Under the pieces are notes generated by a model. It was not told the origin of the DNA. It saw nothing but the letters and a program-made list of their open reading frames with translations, and searched no databases. The position numbers were made by a program, and so were the translations under genes. This document shows positions 9,501 to 16,333 of a stretch of 64,000 bases of DNA, in pieces. Where the stretch lies: NCBI GenBank assembly GCA_009841255.1, contig VXMD01000032.1:62001-126000 (forward strand). The letters are read 5' to 3'. Position 1 is the first letter of the stretch, and each line of letters opens with the position of its first letter. This DNA is from Candidatus Poribacteria bacterium. GTDB lineage: Bacteria > Poribacteria > WGA-4E > WGA-3G.

Positions 9501-10904
9501 GGCTACTTGGACGCCGATGGCTACCTCTATCTCACAGGACACTGCAAGGACATCATCGTTCCCGCATCTGGAAAGAATGTCTATCCGGTTGAATTGGAGG
9601 CACTTTATCGGGATAGTTCGGAAACCATTTCTGAAATGTGTGTACTCGGCATTCCCTACGAAGATGGGTCGGATACGGCTATACATGCCGTGATTGTGCC
9701 GACCTCCTCCGACGAGACAACGAAAGTGGGGATCCAACACCATCTTCAGGCGCGAGCAAAGCAGCTACCGAGTTACCAACAATTCCACAAATCCCATTTC
9801 TGGGAGGATCCGCTACCAAAGACTGTAGATGGAGGTGTAGATCGGCAAAGTCTCAGGCGTAACTTGGAGGCGCGTCTTAAAAACATGGCAGACCTGCAAG
9901 AGGAGTCCATTGCAGATGTAGAAAGTGCGGCACCAAGATCGGACATACCAGAAGAAATCCTCTCTACTCTCGCACGATTGGCACGCATGCCCGCACATCA
10001 GATTCAACGGGAGAGTCGTTTGGATACCGATTTAGGGCTTGATTCGCTCACACGACTTGATCTCCTGTTGGTTCTTGAATCCAGACTCGGTGAAACAATT
10101 CCGGATGCACACCTCGCCAATTTGGAGACGGTCGGTGATGTCGTCAGGTTAATCGAAACGTTTCCGACGGATACCACGAAAGAAAAGGATGGTTTTGAAG
10201 AAAACAGAAAACTGGAATTTAAACAGACGCCTCGATGGTATGCGCGTGCCTTCCGCACCGTGATTACCGGTATCTACCGGAACTATTTTTCATTGAAATG
10301 CTATGGGCTTGAGAATATCCCGCAGGGCAAACCCTATATCATTATGCCGAATCACACAAGTCACCTTGATACACTGACGGTGATTACCGCGCTCCGGAGC
10401 AAGGCATACCGACTCTGGACGCTCGCTGCCCGGGATTACTGGTTTGCTACACGTTTTCAAGGTTGGTTTGCTGGGACGTGCCTTAACGCCCTACCGATAG
10501 AGCGGGAGGGCAATTTTACTGACTTTCTACAAGACCTCAGGGCGGCGAACGCGGTGATGTCGGAAAATAACGGCTTGCTAATCTTTCCCGAAGGGACACG
10601 CTCACTTGATGGTAAACTTCAACCTTTTAAACCGGGTGTACTCAGTTTGCTCATCTACACGCCTAACGTCCCGGTTATACCGGCTTACATTGAAGGGACC
10701 TTCCACGCGTTGCCGAAAGGACGGAACTTCCCTAAGAAACATCCTGTGCGTATCGTTTTTGGTGAACCGTTTACCTTTCCACCGGAAGATTGGGGAGAGC
10801 AAGACAAAGCCCAGATTGACCCCGATCGATACCAAGAATTCTTGGAATTGGCACAAAATCGAGTTGCAGAACTTGGAGCGATGCTGAGACAATCCGAACC
10901 TTAG
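6552..10904 (+). CDS. Multidomain acyl-CoA reductase / acyl-AMP ligase / ACP / PlsC lipid enzyme (ElbD-like)
   Basis: 1450 residues in one chain. Residues 1-500 are a fatty acyl-CoA reductase of the bacterial FAR type: nucleotide loop TGGTAFLG near 16, long acidic helical insertion about 200-275, and YTYMK supplying the YxxxK catalytic motif. About 560-1110 is an AMP-forming acyl ligase with YQGYGMTETAP, GDLGYLDADGYL and the catalytic ASGKNVYP; its phosphate loop TMGTTVEAKG departs from the usual SGTTGxPKG. About 1130-1210 is an acyl-carrier domain with DLGLDSL (Ser about 1166). About 1225-1445 is a PlsC acyltransferase with NHTSHLD (about 1265) and FPEGTRS. The same parts appear in myxobacterial ElbD, required for ether lipids. 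The ATG at 6552 follows AGAAAAGAAAA. The HAD gene is 54 bases downstream. Confidence 0.85.
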   Translation: MSITDFFRGKVLLITGGTAFLGQPMVAKILTALPDIQKIYLLIRSRTDTTGKHISAQERLKNELLTSDVFASLRRLHGDNFDAWAQQKLTAVEGDLTHEYLGFSNAEYQRLQNEVQIFINIAGLVDFDPPFDDSLWGNALAAKHVVNFARGCQDAVFLHISTAYVCGDNPGRVLEELPPPYEHYATQHREKTGMAIPETLSEEIEGLLSRSAAIHAEAESSENLANFQREAEAEIKGTRKGLEAQVAELKAEWLEERLVEEGLKHARSRGWNDTYTYMKFLAEQMVMELRGELPTAIVRPSIIESSFDEPEPGWLGGFRMCEPLIVGFGKGRLPDFPADPDIILDIIPVDFVVNAILAVTETTARRGGIEVYHVATGTQNPLYFRGIFEATYEYFMKYPMIEDGKPVPVPIWKYPSLEEFQRKLDSRMRLVDFAVQTLGKLPIRAAKRKRRQLVLKQSGIKALLHYIRIYAPYTRTNFEFETEKTQGLYDALSPTEQQRFNFDVSRIHWKRYFQEIHIPGIKRHVLKIEDSTAEDTEASSSAKQEKASSQDESEESATAPEWIVPKTIVDLIKIQAARIPDRIALQMATESGWETYTYAETYALSRQVAWQLWKSGLRKDDRVVLVSENQPEWCIAYLAAVQIGIAVVPLDAQTPAHEILAIAEFTAAKSILASENVLEKSDAETLLTTKLLRSRDSDPGDGVPPLMFQNINRNCEIVGVSGGPESKTSTAEIPADFPNVEVSPDTVASIIFTMGTTVEAKGAMLTHGGFISNVQAVAQALPPTDTERILSVLPLYHALSFSCSLLMALYSGTTATYVNALRPTTLLKTMREAKTTAFIGVPRLFQMLHSTIERQASRADTPGETLAEKARAVMGGEIRVLVSGGASLSDTIYDGFQKFGMTLYQGYGMTETAPVLSVNPYLKSKRGSVGPAVEGVELQIKNPDSRGIGEIIAKGPSTMKGYYQNADATEKAIRDGWLYTGDLGYLDADGYLYLTGHCKDIIVPASGKNVYPVELEALYRDSSETISEMCVLGIPYEDGSDTAIHAVIVPTSSDETTKVGIQHHLQARAKQLPSYQQFHKSHFWEDPLPKTVDGGVDRQSLRRNLEARLKNMADLQEESIADVESAAPRSDIPEEILSTLARLARMPAHQIQRESRLDTDLGLDSLTRLDLLLVLESRLGETIPDAHLANLETVGDVVRLIETFPTDTTKEKDGFEENRKLEFKQTPRWYARAFRTVITGIYRNYFSLKCYGLENIPQGKPYIIMPNHTSHLDTLTVITALRSKAYRLWTLAARDYWFATRFQGWFAGTCLNALPIEREGNFTDFLQDLRAANAVMSENNGLLIFPEGTRSLDGKLQPFKPGVLSLLIYTPNVPVIPAYIEGTFHALPKGRNFPKKHPVRIVFGEPFTFPPEDWGEQDKAQIDPDRYQEFLELAQNRVAELGAMLRQSEP

Positions 10905-10958
10905 CCCGTAATGAAATTAGGTTCTCCTTAAATGGCATAATTTGTCTTTGCTTTACAT

Positions 10959-11699
10959 TTGGAGGGCGGATATACGGGAAGGCACGCCAATATTCAAATT
11001 CGCCTTACCGAACCGCAAGGTAACATTAAAAAACCGAAAAAAGCAGCCGCATTTTTTGATGTGGATGGTACCTTATTGAAGTCCACGATTGTACATTACT
11101 ACATCTGGATGCGCTCTGCCCAGACACCATTCCTTCTAAAACACCTGTGGCTCGTTGGGTTTCTACCGAAGATTGTTTACTACTTGATTTTGGACAGCAT
11201 CAGTCGTCCGCGTTTCAATCAGGTATTTTATCGCAATTATCGCGGGATGGATGTTAGTGAGCTTAAAGGACTGTCTACCGAAATGTTTGAGGCGTATCTT
11301 CGTCCGAAGATATTCCCTGCGGCGATGTCGCAAATTCAGGAACACAAGGAGCAAGGCATAACCATAGTTCTCGTGACCGGGTCGCTGGATTTTATTGTCC
11401 AACCGATAGCGGATTATCTCGCTATCGATTCTGTATTGGCACCGCAACTTCATGAACAAAACGGGCAATTCACGGGTGAACTTACAACCGTGCCGCTCAT
11501 TGGAGAGGAAAAAGCAAAAGCGGTGCAAGCGTACGCTGAACAATACGGTATTTCATTGGAAGAGAGTTACGCTTACGGCGACAGTCAATCCGATCTGCCT
11601 ATGTTGGAATGTGTTGGGAACCCGGTCGTTGTGAATCCGGGGAAAGCACTCCGTGAGAAAGCACTCGCGTCTGGTTGGGAGATGCACGAATGGCTTTGA
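10959..11699 (+). CDS. HAD-IB family phosphatase (SerB-like), possible lipid phosphatase
   Basis: About 220-246 residues. AAFFDVDGTL is HAD motif I (nucleophile and general acid Asp), VTGSLDF supplies motif II, and GDSQSDLPML motif IV, giving a subfamily IB phosphatase. Relatives act on phosphoserine or phospholipid-like substrates. Its place right after the acyl reductase/PlsC chain suggests removal of a phosphate from an acyl- or alkylglycerol phosphate, which is an inference. The start is uncertain: TTG at 10959 gives an odd 28-residue leader, whereas ATT at 11025 lies after CGCAAGGTAAC and would give the natural beginning IKKPKKAAAFFDVDG. See the finding on ATT starts. A repeat abuts the stop. 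Confidence 0.85.
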   Translation: MEGGYTGRHANIQIRLTEPQGNIKKPKKAAAFFDVDGTLLKSTIVHYYIWMRSAQTPFLLKHLWLVGFLPKIVYYLILDSISRPRFNQVFYRNYRGMDVSELKGLSTEMFEAYLRPKIFPAAMSQIQEHKEQGITIVLVTGSLDFIVQPIADYLAIDSVLAPQLHEQNGQFTGELTTVPLIGEEKAKAVQAYAEQYGISLEESYAYGDSQSDLPMLECVGNPVVVNPGKALREKALASGWEMHEWL

Positions 11700-11701
11700 A
11701 T

Positions 11702-11795
11702 GGTTATCAGTTATCAGTTACCAGTTATCAGTAACAAGAGACTTCTGTTAAATGAAATCCTCTTCACTGAAAACTGAAAACCGAAAGCATTGCGT
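11702..11795. repeat. TTATCAG-type MITE-like repeat
   Basis: Begins GGTTATCAGTTATCAGTTAC and ends CTGAAAACTGAAAACC, giving roughly inverted ends around an inner AACAAGAGACTTCTG block that matches the other copies (AAGAG..CTTCT). It lies between the HAD gene and the next small gene and has no open frame. A second hairpin, CATTGCGTAGCAATG at 11788-11802, follows. Confidence 0.6.
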
Positions 11796-11833
11796 AGCAA
11801 TGCGAATCGACAACTATACAATGGAGAATTACC

Positions 11834-12046
11834 GTGAATATTAGACGTCATTTTGAGTCCCTGTCTGAACCGAACGATACGATGTTTGTTGAGATTGGGG
11901 ATCGGCACCGGTTTACTCGTCGCGGCGACGATTGGGTTAAATTCCGTGAAGATCTGATTGAACTCTTGGAACAAACGATCTCGGAAGATTTATCCAAAGC
12001 ATTCGCGGAAGCGACGGAAGACTGGATTTCGGAACCCAACCCATAA
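11834..12046 (+). CDS. Small hypothetical protein
   Basis: 70 residues, starting with GTG behind GGAG (ATGGAGAATTACC). The product has SLSEPNDTMFVEIGDRHRF, then a helical stretch (LIELLEQTISEDLSKAFAEA). No membrane segment or signal. The ribosome site and codon use support it. Function is unknown. It lies between two different repeat blocks. Confidence 0.5.
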   Translation: MNIRRHFESLSEPNDTMFVEIGDRHRFTRRGDDWVKFREDLIELLEQTISEDLSKAFAEATEDWISEPNP

Positions 12047-12048
12047 AG

Positions 12049-12236
12049 AATAACCCAAAGTGTCACTGATTATAGACATAACACCCCGTTGGAGTATGGT
12101 TGCTTAAATATGCTCCTTCTTCTATAGACATATTACCCCTGAATCAACGTCAGAATGCGGATGTGGCATTCTGTGGGGGTGAAGAAAGTGCGTGAAAAAT
12201 CTCCTTGAACCTTCAAAACTTGTTGGTAGCAACTCG
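12049..12236. repeat. Dispersed intergenic repeat, copy 2
   Basis: Diverged copy of the block at 171-342: same order of TAACCC.., TTATAGACATA, a CACCCCGTTGGAGT-type palindrome, TATAGACATATTACCCCT, and the closing CTTGTTGGTAGCAAC. The GGGGGTGAAG part also matches. Its inner section CAGAATGCGGATGTGGCATTCTG is a hairpin. It separates the small gene at 11834 from the TPR gene. No coding potential. Confidence 0.5.
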
Positions 12237-12280
12237 GTTAGAATAGGAACTCAAACTTCTATTAAGGAATAGGATCTCTC

Positions 12281-13228
12281 ATGTCAAATCCAATTACCGA
12301 TGCACAAGCGTTGGAAACCGAAGGCAAGCTTGCTGAAGCGATCCAAGTCTACGATAGTCTCCTCAGCACAACAGATGATACGCTTACCCTTGCCCTTGCG
12401 AATTTTCGGTTGGGAACGATCTATCGGACGTGGAGAGAACTCTTCACAGCACAACGGTTTTTAGCAAAAGCACATCAACTGTCTCCAAACGACACCGAGA
12501 TCCGAGAAGCAATCGAAGAACTGAATCAGCATTTTTCAGAGAATCGGGATGTAATCGCTGAGGAGATGACCCGCAAAAACAGCGATCAGATTGTATCGCT
12601 CTTCCGCATCGCTACCGGGATTAAGCTCATCACGATGGATAAGGCGGTTCAGGCGTATCCACTGTTGAAGAGCCGCACCAAGATTTTTCCGAACGCCGCT
12701 GTCGCGAAGCACCTCCTCACCGATATCCAAATCACAGAGGAAGAGCGGAACTCAGCAATCGATTTCCTGTTGGAGAGAGACTGGCTCGTGAGTACGGGTG
12801 TGTCGCTTTACACAATAGCCGAAAGCGGGTTGTCAGCTTTTTATATGGAACTTGCGCAGCTACACGTCGCCAATGGAGCTTACTCGGAGGCGGTGACGTG
12901 TTATGAGCAGGCGTATGGGTTAGATCCTTCGCAACAGCATCTGCGCTACCAACAGGTTATCTGTCACGCCGAAGCAGCGGCGTGGGACGCGGCAGTCGGG
13001 ATGCTTTCACAACTTCCAACAGATATCCCAGAAGGCGTAGATCTTGTGGCGTATCACACCGCTGTCGCACAGAGTTACGACCATGCATATCAGACGACCC
13101 AAGATGAAGACGCTAAACAGAAAGTGATTGAAGCATGTGAGACGGTATTGCGTCTGGACAAGAAGGCGAAAGAGGTTTCGAAACTGCTTGTGTCGTATCA
13201 GGGTAAGAAGCGGTGGTGGCGCAGGTAG
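12281..13228 (+). CDS. TPR-repeat protein
   Basis: 315 residues with several tetratricopeptide-like helical pairs: QALETEGKLAEAIQVYDSLL (about 8-28), LANFRLGTIYRTWRELFTAQRF and LAQLHVANGAYSEAVTCYEQAYGLDP (about 190-215). It has no signal peptide or membrane segment and ends in a basic tail (KKRWWRR). TPR arrays bind protein partners; no partner is evident. ATG at 12281 follows AAGGAATAGG. It is followed by a promoter-like sequence at 13253, so the aminotransferase gene downstream may be independently expressed. Confidence 0.8.
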   Translation: MSNPITDAQALETEGKLAEAIQVYDSLLSTTDDTLTLALANFRLGTIYRTWRELFTAQRFLAKAHQLSPNDTEIREAIEELNQHFSENRDVIAEEMTRKNSDQIVSLFRIATGIKLITMDKAVQAYPLLKSRTKIFPNAAVAKHLLTDIQITEEERNSAIDFLLERDWLVSTGVSLYTIAESGLSAFYMELAQLHVANGAYSEAVTCYEQAYGLDPSQQHLRYQQVICHAEAAAWDAAVGMLSQLPTDIPEGVDLVAYHTAVAQSYDHAYQTTQDEDAKQKVIEACETVLRLDKKAKEVSKLLVSYQGKKRWWRR

Positions 13229-13252
13229 AACAGATTGTAAAAGAACAAACAA

Positions 13253-13281
13253 TTGACAAAAACGGATGTATTTGATAAAGT
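13253..13281 (+). promoter_or_regulatory. Sigma70-like promoter for the DegT gene
   Basis: TTGACA at 13253-13258 and TAAAGT at 13276-13281 are separated by 17 bases, the optimal spacing. It lies in the gap after the TPR gene, 72 bases ahead of the aminotransferase start. The -35 is perfect and the -10 weak. Confidence 0.55.
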
Positions 13282-13352
13282 ATCACCATATTTCGTATTT
13301 TCCCTTGGTGAGGTTGCAAACTACATCCTAAGATTTGTGGAGGAGAAAAAAG

Positions 13353-14612
13353 ATGCCAACACGTTTAGCAATAGATGGCGGAACGCCCGTTATTGCCGAT
13401 TCTATACCCGGTGGAATGCACGGGCCCAGTGTGATAGACGAACGCGAGATTAACGCCGTGACTGAGGTTTTGCGCAGCGGGCAACTTTTTCGGTTCGTTG
13501 AGGATTCAAATGTAGCCAGTTTTGAGAAGGAGGCAGCGGCGCACCTCGGGACGAAACACGCCTTGATGGTGAACTCCGGCACCTCTGCAATCATTTGCGC
13601 CCTGACTGGGGTTGGCATCGGACCCGGAGATGAGGTGATAGTTCCGGGCTATACCTTTATCGCGACCGCCGCTGCTATTGTCGGTGTCGGTGCAATTCCG
13701 GTAATAGCAGAAATCGACGATTCGCTCGGTTTAGATGTCGCCGATGTGGAACGGAAAATTACACCACACACGAAAGCTATCTTACCGGTACACATGCAAG
13801 GTGTGCCATGCCGACTTGAGGCGATCGTCGAACTCGCAAAGAAGCACAATCTCCTGGTTGTTGAGGATTGCTGTCAGTGTGTCGGCGGACAATATCAGGG
13901 GAAATACGCTGGAACGTGGGGACATGCAGGGGCGTGGAGCCTCAATTACTACAAGGTCATCTCTTGTGGAGAAGGTGGCCTCGTCTTTAGCGATGACTAC
14001 GATGTCTATGAACGCGCAGCGTTCGCAGCGGAACCCGGTTTACCGATGTGGATGAGCGATTCCGAATGGCAGAACAAACCCTTTTCCCGGCAGTGCTACC
14101 GAACGAGTGAAATTTTGGGCGCGATCGCGCGCGTGCAACTCTCAAAGTTAGAGGACATCTTGGGACATACACGCAGACTCAAAAAGGCGTTCACAGCGGA
14201 GCTCGCTGAGGAACCGAAAGGCTACATCCGTCAGCACGTAGATGATCCTACCGGTGAGTGCGGTATTAGTGCGGCGATTATTGTGCGTGATGTGGAACTC
14301 GCTAAAAAGTACGCCGATGCGCTCAGAGCAGAGGGACTGAACGCAGGCACCGCTTACAATGAAGGTTTCCCGGATCGGCATATCTATACCTATTGGGATT
14401 CCATCCTCTTCAAGCATTCGCCTGACGCCTCTGGGTATCCGTGGAAAGACCCACGCTACACAGGAGACGTTGAGTACTCTCGGGATATGTGTCCACAGAC
14501 TTTATCCATCCTTGGTCGTGCGCTACGATTCGGGTTTAACGTGAATATGCAAGAAGAGCATGCACGATTGATGGCAGCCGCAATCAACAAAGTGGACGAT
14601 GCCCTTGGATAA
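13353..14612 (+). CDS. DegT/DnrJ/EryC1/StrS family aminotransferase
   Basis: 419 residues of a pyridoxal-phosphate sugar aminotransferase fold (family I). GTSAIICALTGVGIGPGDEVIVPGYTFIATAAAI is the cofactor-binding N-terminal part; VVEDCCQCVG carries the cofactor aspartate; GAWSLNYYKVISCGEGG contains the presumed Schiff-base Lys at 201. The family transfers an amino group to keto-sugars in surface polysaccharide or antibiotic pathways, but other members act on other ketones. ATG at 13353 follows a strong GGAGGAG; an upstream in-frame ATG at 13335 gives six extra residues with no ribosome site. Convergent with the GNAT gene. A sugar-nucleotide gene is not nearby, so the substrate is open. Confidence 0.9.
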   Translation: MPTRLAIDGGTPVIADSIPGGMHGPSVIDEREINAVTEVLRSGQLFRFVEDSNVASFEKEAAAHLGTKHALMVNSGTSAIICALTGVGIGPGDEVIVPGYTFIATAAAIVGVGAIPVIAEIDDSLGLDVADVERKITPHTKAILPVHMQGVPCRLEAIVELAKKHNLLVVEDCCQCVGGQYQGKYAGTWGHAGAWSLNYYKVISCGEGGLVFSDDYDVYERAAFAAEPGLPMWMSDSEWQNKPFSRQCYRTSEILGAIARVQLSKLEDILGHTRRLKKAFTAELAEEPKGYIRQHVDDPTGECGISAAIIVRDVELAKKYADALRAEGLNAGTAYNEGFPDRHIYTYWDSILFKHSPDASGYPWKDPRYTGDVEYSRDMCPQTLSILGRALRFGFNVNMQEEHARLMAAAINKVDDALG

Positions 14613-14619
14613 GGAATTC

Positions 14620-15384
14620 CTATTCTGATGAAATGGGGATGACATAGGTGCGCCGCCCGACTTCGGTGAAACCTAATTTTTCTGCCACCCGAAGCGAGGC
14701 AGCGTTGTCCGCACCACAACTCCAGGCAGGCACTTTACCTTTTGCCTGAATCTCTTGAGCGACGAGGGATGCAGCGGCGGTAGCAAACCCTTTTCCACGC
14801 CACTGTTCGACCGTCGAAACACCGATGTCAGCATGCAGGTCGGTCTCTGCATAGGTATGTGCGATCGCAACAATGTTACCATCCACAATGGCACCGGCGG
14901 CGATACCCGCTGTTAGCATTGCTTCGCGTGTTTTGTAGCCGTTGCCTTGAACTTCTGCAGGAGCTTCCGCCAGACGCTCGACATCCGCTAATGTCAGGAG
15001 ACAAACTGCCTCGTTAGGATGGGAGTGGACAGGTTCTAAGAGCGCGTAACAGACATCGCCGTAATAACGAATGGATGTGCCCCTGTCGACTTCGATAAGT
15101 GCACCCAGAGATGCCGCACAGGCGTTGTCAACGTTGATACAACCCCATCCGTCGGTCGCTTTCAACAGTCGCCACAGTGCCTCGGCATCGGTGCCAAAAC
15201 CCGCAGGTTCGTCCGAGCAATACGCATCAAAAACGATAGCGGCATCAACATTATTTGGTAGCGATCCAGCGATGTAGGCATCGCACATCCCCTGTTTCAA
15301 ACGGGACGCAGAGATAACCGTCATGGGAGTGTCGCCAAGGAGGTCAGCGAGTTCGAGACATTCTTGCGGTGTAAGTTTAGTCAT
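14620..15384 (-). CDS. GNAT family acetyltransferase
   Basis: 254 residues. The C-terminal part has the GNAT acetyl-CoA motif: VSTVEQWRGKGFATAAASLVA (Q/RxxGxG/A loop) and DNAASLRVAEKLGF, and fits the GNAT_acetyltran type with a longer N-terminal region containing LLGDTPMTVISASRLKQG. It transfers an acetyl group from acetyl-CoA to an unknown acceptor. It is convergent with the DegT gene, with 7 bases between stops. A TTATCAG-type repeat (15387-15465) sits directly in front of its start, with no obvious ribosome site, so expression may be weak or read from the repeat. Confidence 0.85.
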   Translation of the reverse strand: MTKLTPQECLELADLLGDTPMTVISASRLKQGMCDAYIAGSLPNNVDAAIVFDAYCSDEPAGFGTDAEALWRLLKATDGWGCINVDNACAASLGALIEVDRGTSIRYYGDVCYALLEPVHSHPNEAVCLLTLADVERLAEAPAEVQGNGYKTREAMLTAGIAAGAIVDGNIVAIAHTYAETDLHADIGVSTVEQWRGKGFATAAASLVAQEIQAKGKVPAWSCGADNAASLRVAEKLGFTEVGRRTYVIPISSE

Positions 15385-15386
15385 TT

Positions 15387-15465
15387 GATAGTTACCGGTT
15401 TTCAGTTAACAGTTTTCAGTGAGGAGGGTTTTGTTTAAATCCTCTTGTAACTGGTAACCGCTCTC
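15387..15465. repeat. TTATCAG-type MITE-like repeat
   Basis: GATAGTTACCGGTTTTCAGTTAACAG at one end and CTTGTAACTGGTAACC at the other form diverged inverted ends, with inner AGGAGGGTTTTGTTTAAATCC. It lies between two divergent genes and covers the upstream region of the GNAT gene. No coding capacity. Confidence 0.55.
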
Positions 15466-15493
15466 ACAGCGAGGGATCTTAAAAGAGCAAAAA

Positions 15494-16294
15494 ATGAAGA
15501 TTACGATTTTGGGTTCAGGCACCTCAACAGGCGTTCCTGAGTATAAATGTGACTGTGAAACTTGCGAAGACGCGCGGGACGTTAACTCGAAAAACTATCG
15601 GACGCGTTCATCGGCCCATATTGAGAAAGATGGGAAGCACCTTCAATTCGACCTCGGTCCCAATTTCATGGATCAGATTGTCCGGAATCGGATTGAGCGG
15701 ATAGATGCCGTTATCTTCACGCACTCACATGCCGATCATGTCAGTGGAACGAACGACATCGTGATGCCGTGCCGCAAACAGCAGATGGATATGCCCATCT
15801 ACGGTCCCGCACAAACAATGAACATCTTACAACGCAACTTCGATTATATGTTCACAAAGGAAACGTTCCAAGGGGGCGGAGTCGGACATCTGCTGCCGAA
15901 TGTGATTGAAGAAAAGGAGAGACTGGCGTTGCATGGATTCGATATTATGTCGATTCCAGTCGAACACGGGAACGTTCCGACTTACGGCTACCGGATCGAC
16001 GACTTCGGATATCTACCAGATGTGAAGCGATTGCCGAAGGCGTCCCAAGATCTACTAAATGGGATTGAAGTGCTGGTGATTGACGCGTTGAGCTTTAATC
16101 CGAGACATCCAACACACCTTTCAGTTGGTGAAGCATTGGAAATCAGTGCCGCTCTAAAACCGCGGGAGACCTATTTCACGCATATCATGCACCGGCTGGA
16201 TCATCGGTATTTCCCGGAGCAGTGTAAAGAGATGGACCTTGAACTCCCAGACGACGCCTACCTCGCCTATGATGGCCAGGTAATTCAACTATAG
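15494..16294 (+). CDS. MBL-fold hydrolase (PhnP-like)
   Basis: 266 residues of a metallo-beta-lactamase fold. ITILGSGTSTGVPEYKCDCETCEDAR opens it as in PhnP, where Cys residues (CDCETC) bind structural metal; THSHADHVSG is the HxHxDH metal motif, and IPVEHGNVPTYGYRI and HIMHRLDHRYF supply further metal ligands. The PhnP family cleaves cyclic phosphodiesters; a broader set of lipoate/quinone-related hydrolases shares the fold. No phn genes are present, so the substrate is uncertain. ATG at 15494 has GAGCAAAAA ahead. Convergent with the adaptor gene, sharing the terminator at 16293. Confidence 0.85.
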   Translation: MKITILGSGTSTGVPEYKCDCETCEDARDVNSKNYRTRSSAHIEKDGKHLQFDLGPNFMDQIVRNRIERIDAVIFTHSHADHVSGTNDIVMPCRKQQMDMPIYGPAQTMNILQRNFDYMFTKETFQGGGVGHLLPNVIEEKERLALHGFDIMSIPVEHGNVPTYGYRIDDFGYLPDVKRLPKASQDLLNGIEVLVIDALSFNPRHPTHLSVGEALEISAALKPRETYFTHIMHRLDHRYFPEQCKEMDLELPDDAYLAYDGQVIQL

Positions 16295-16328
16295 TATGTG
16301 CCTCGATCTGGAGATCGAGGCACATACT
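16293..16328. terminator. Bidirectional terminator hairpin
   Basis: A perfect 16-bp stem, AGTATGTGCCTCGATC / GATCGAGGCACATACT, with a TGGA loop, followed by TTTTCTCT on the plus strand. It lies exactly between two convergent genes, partly overlapping the MBL stop, and should stop transcription from the left and perhaps from the right. Confidence 0.8.
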
Positions 16329-16333
16329 TTTCT

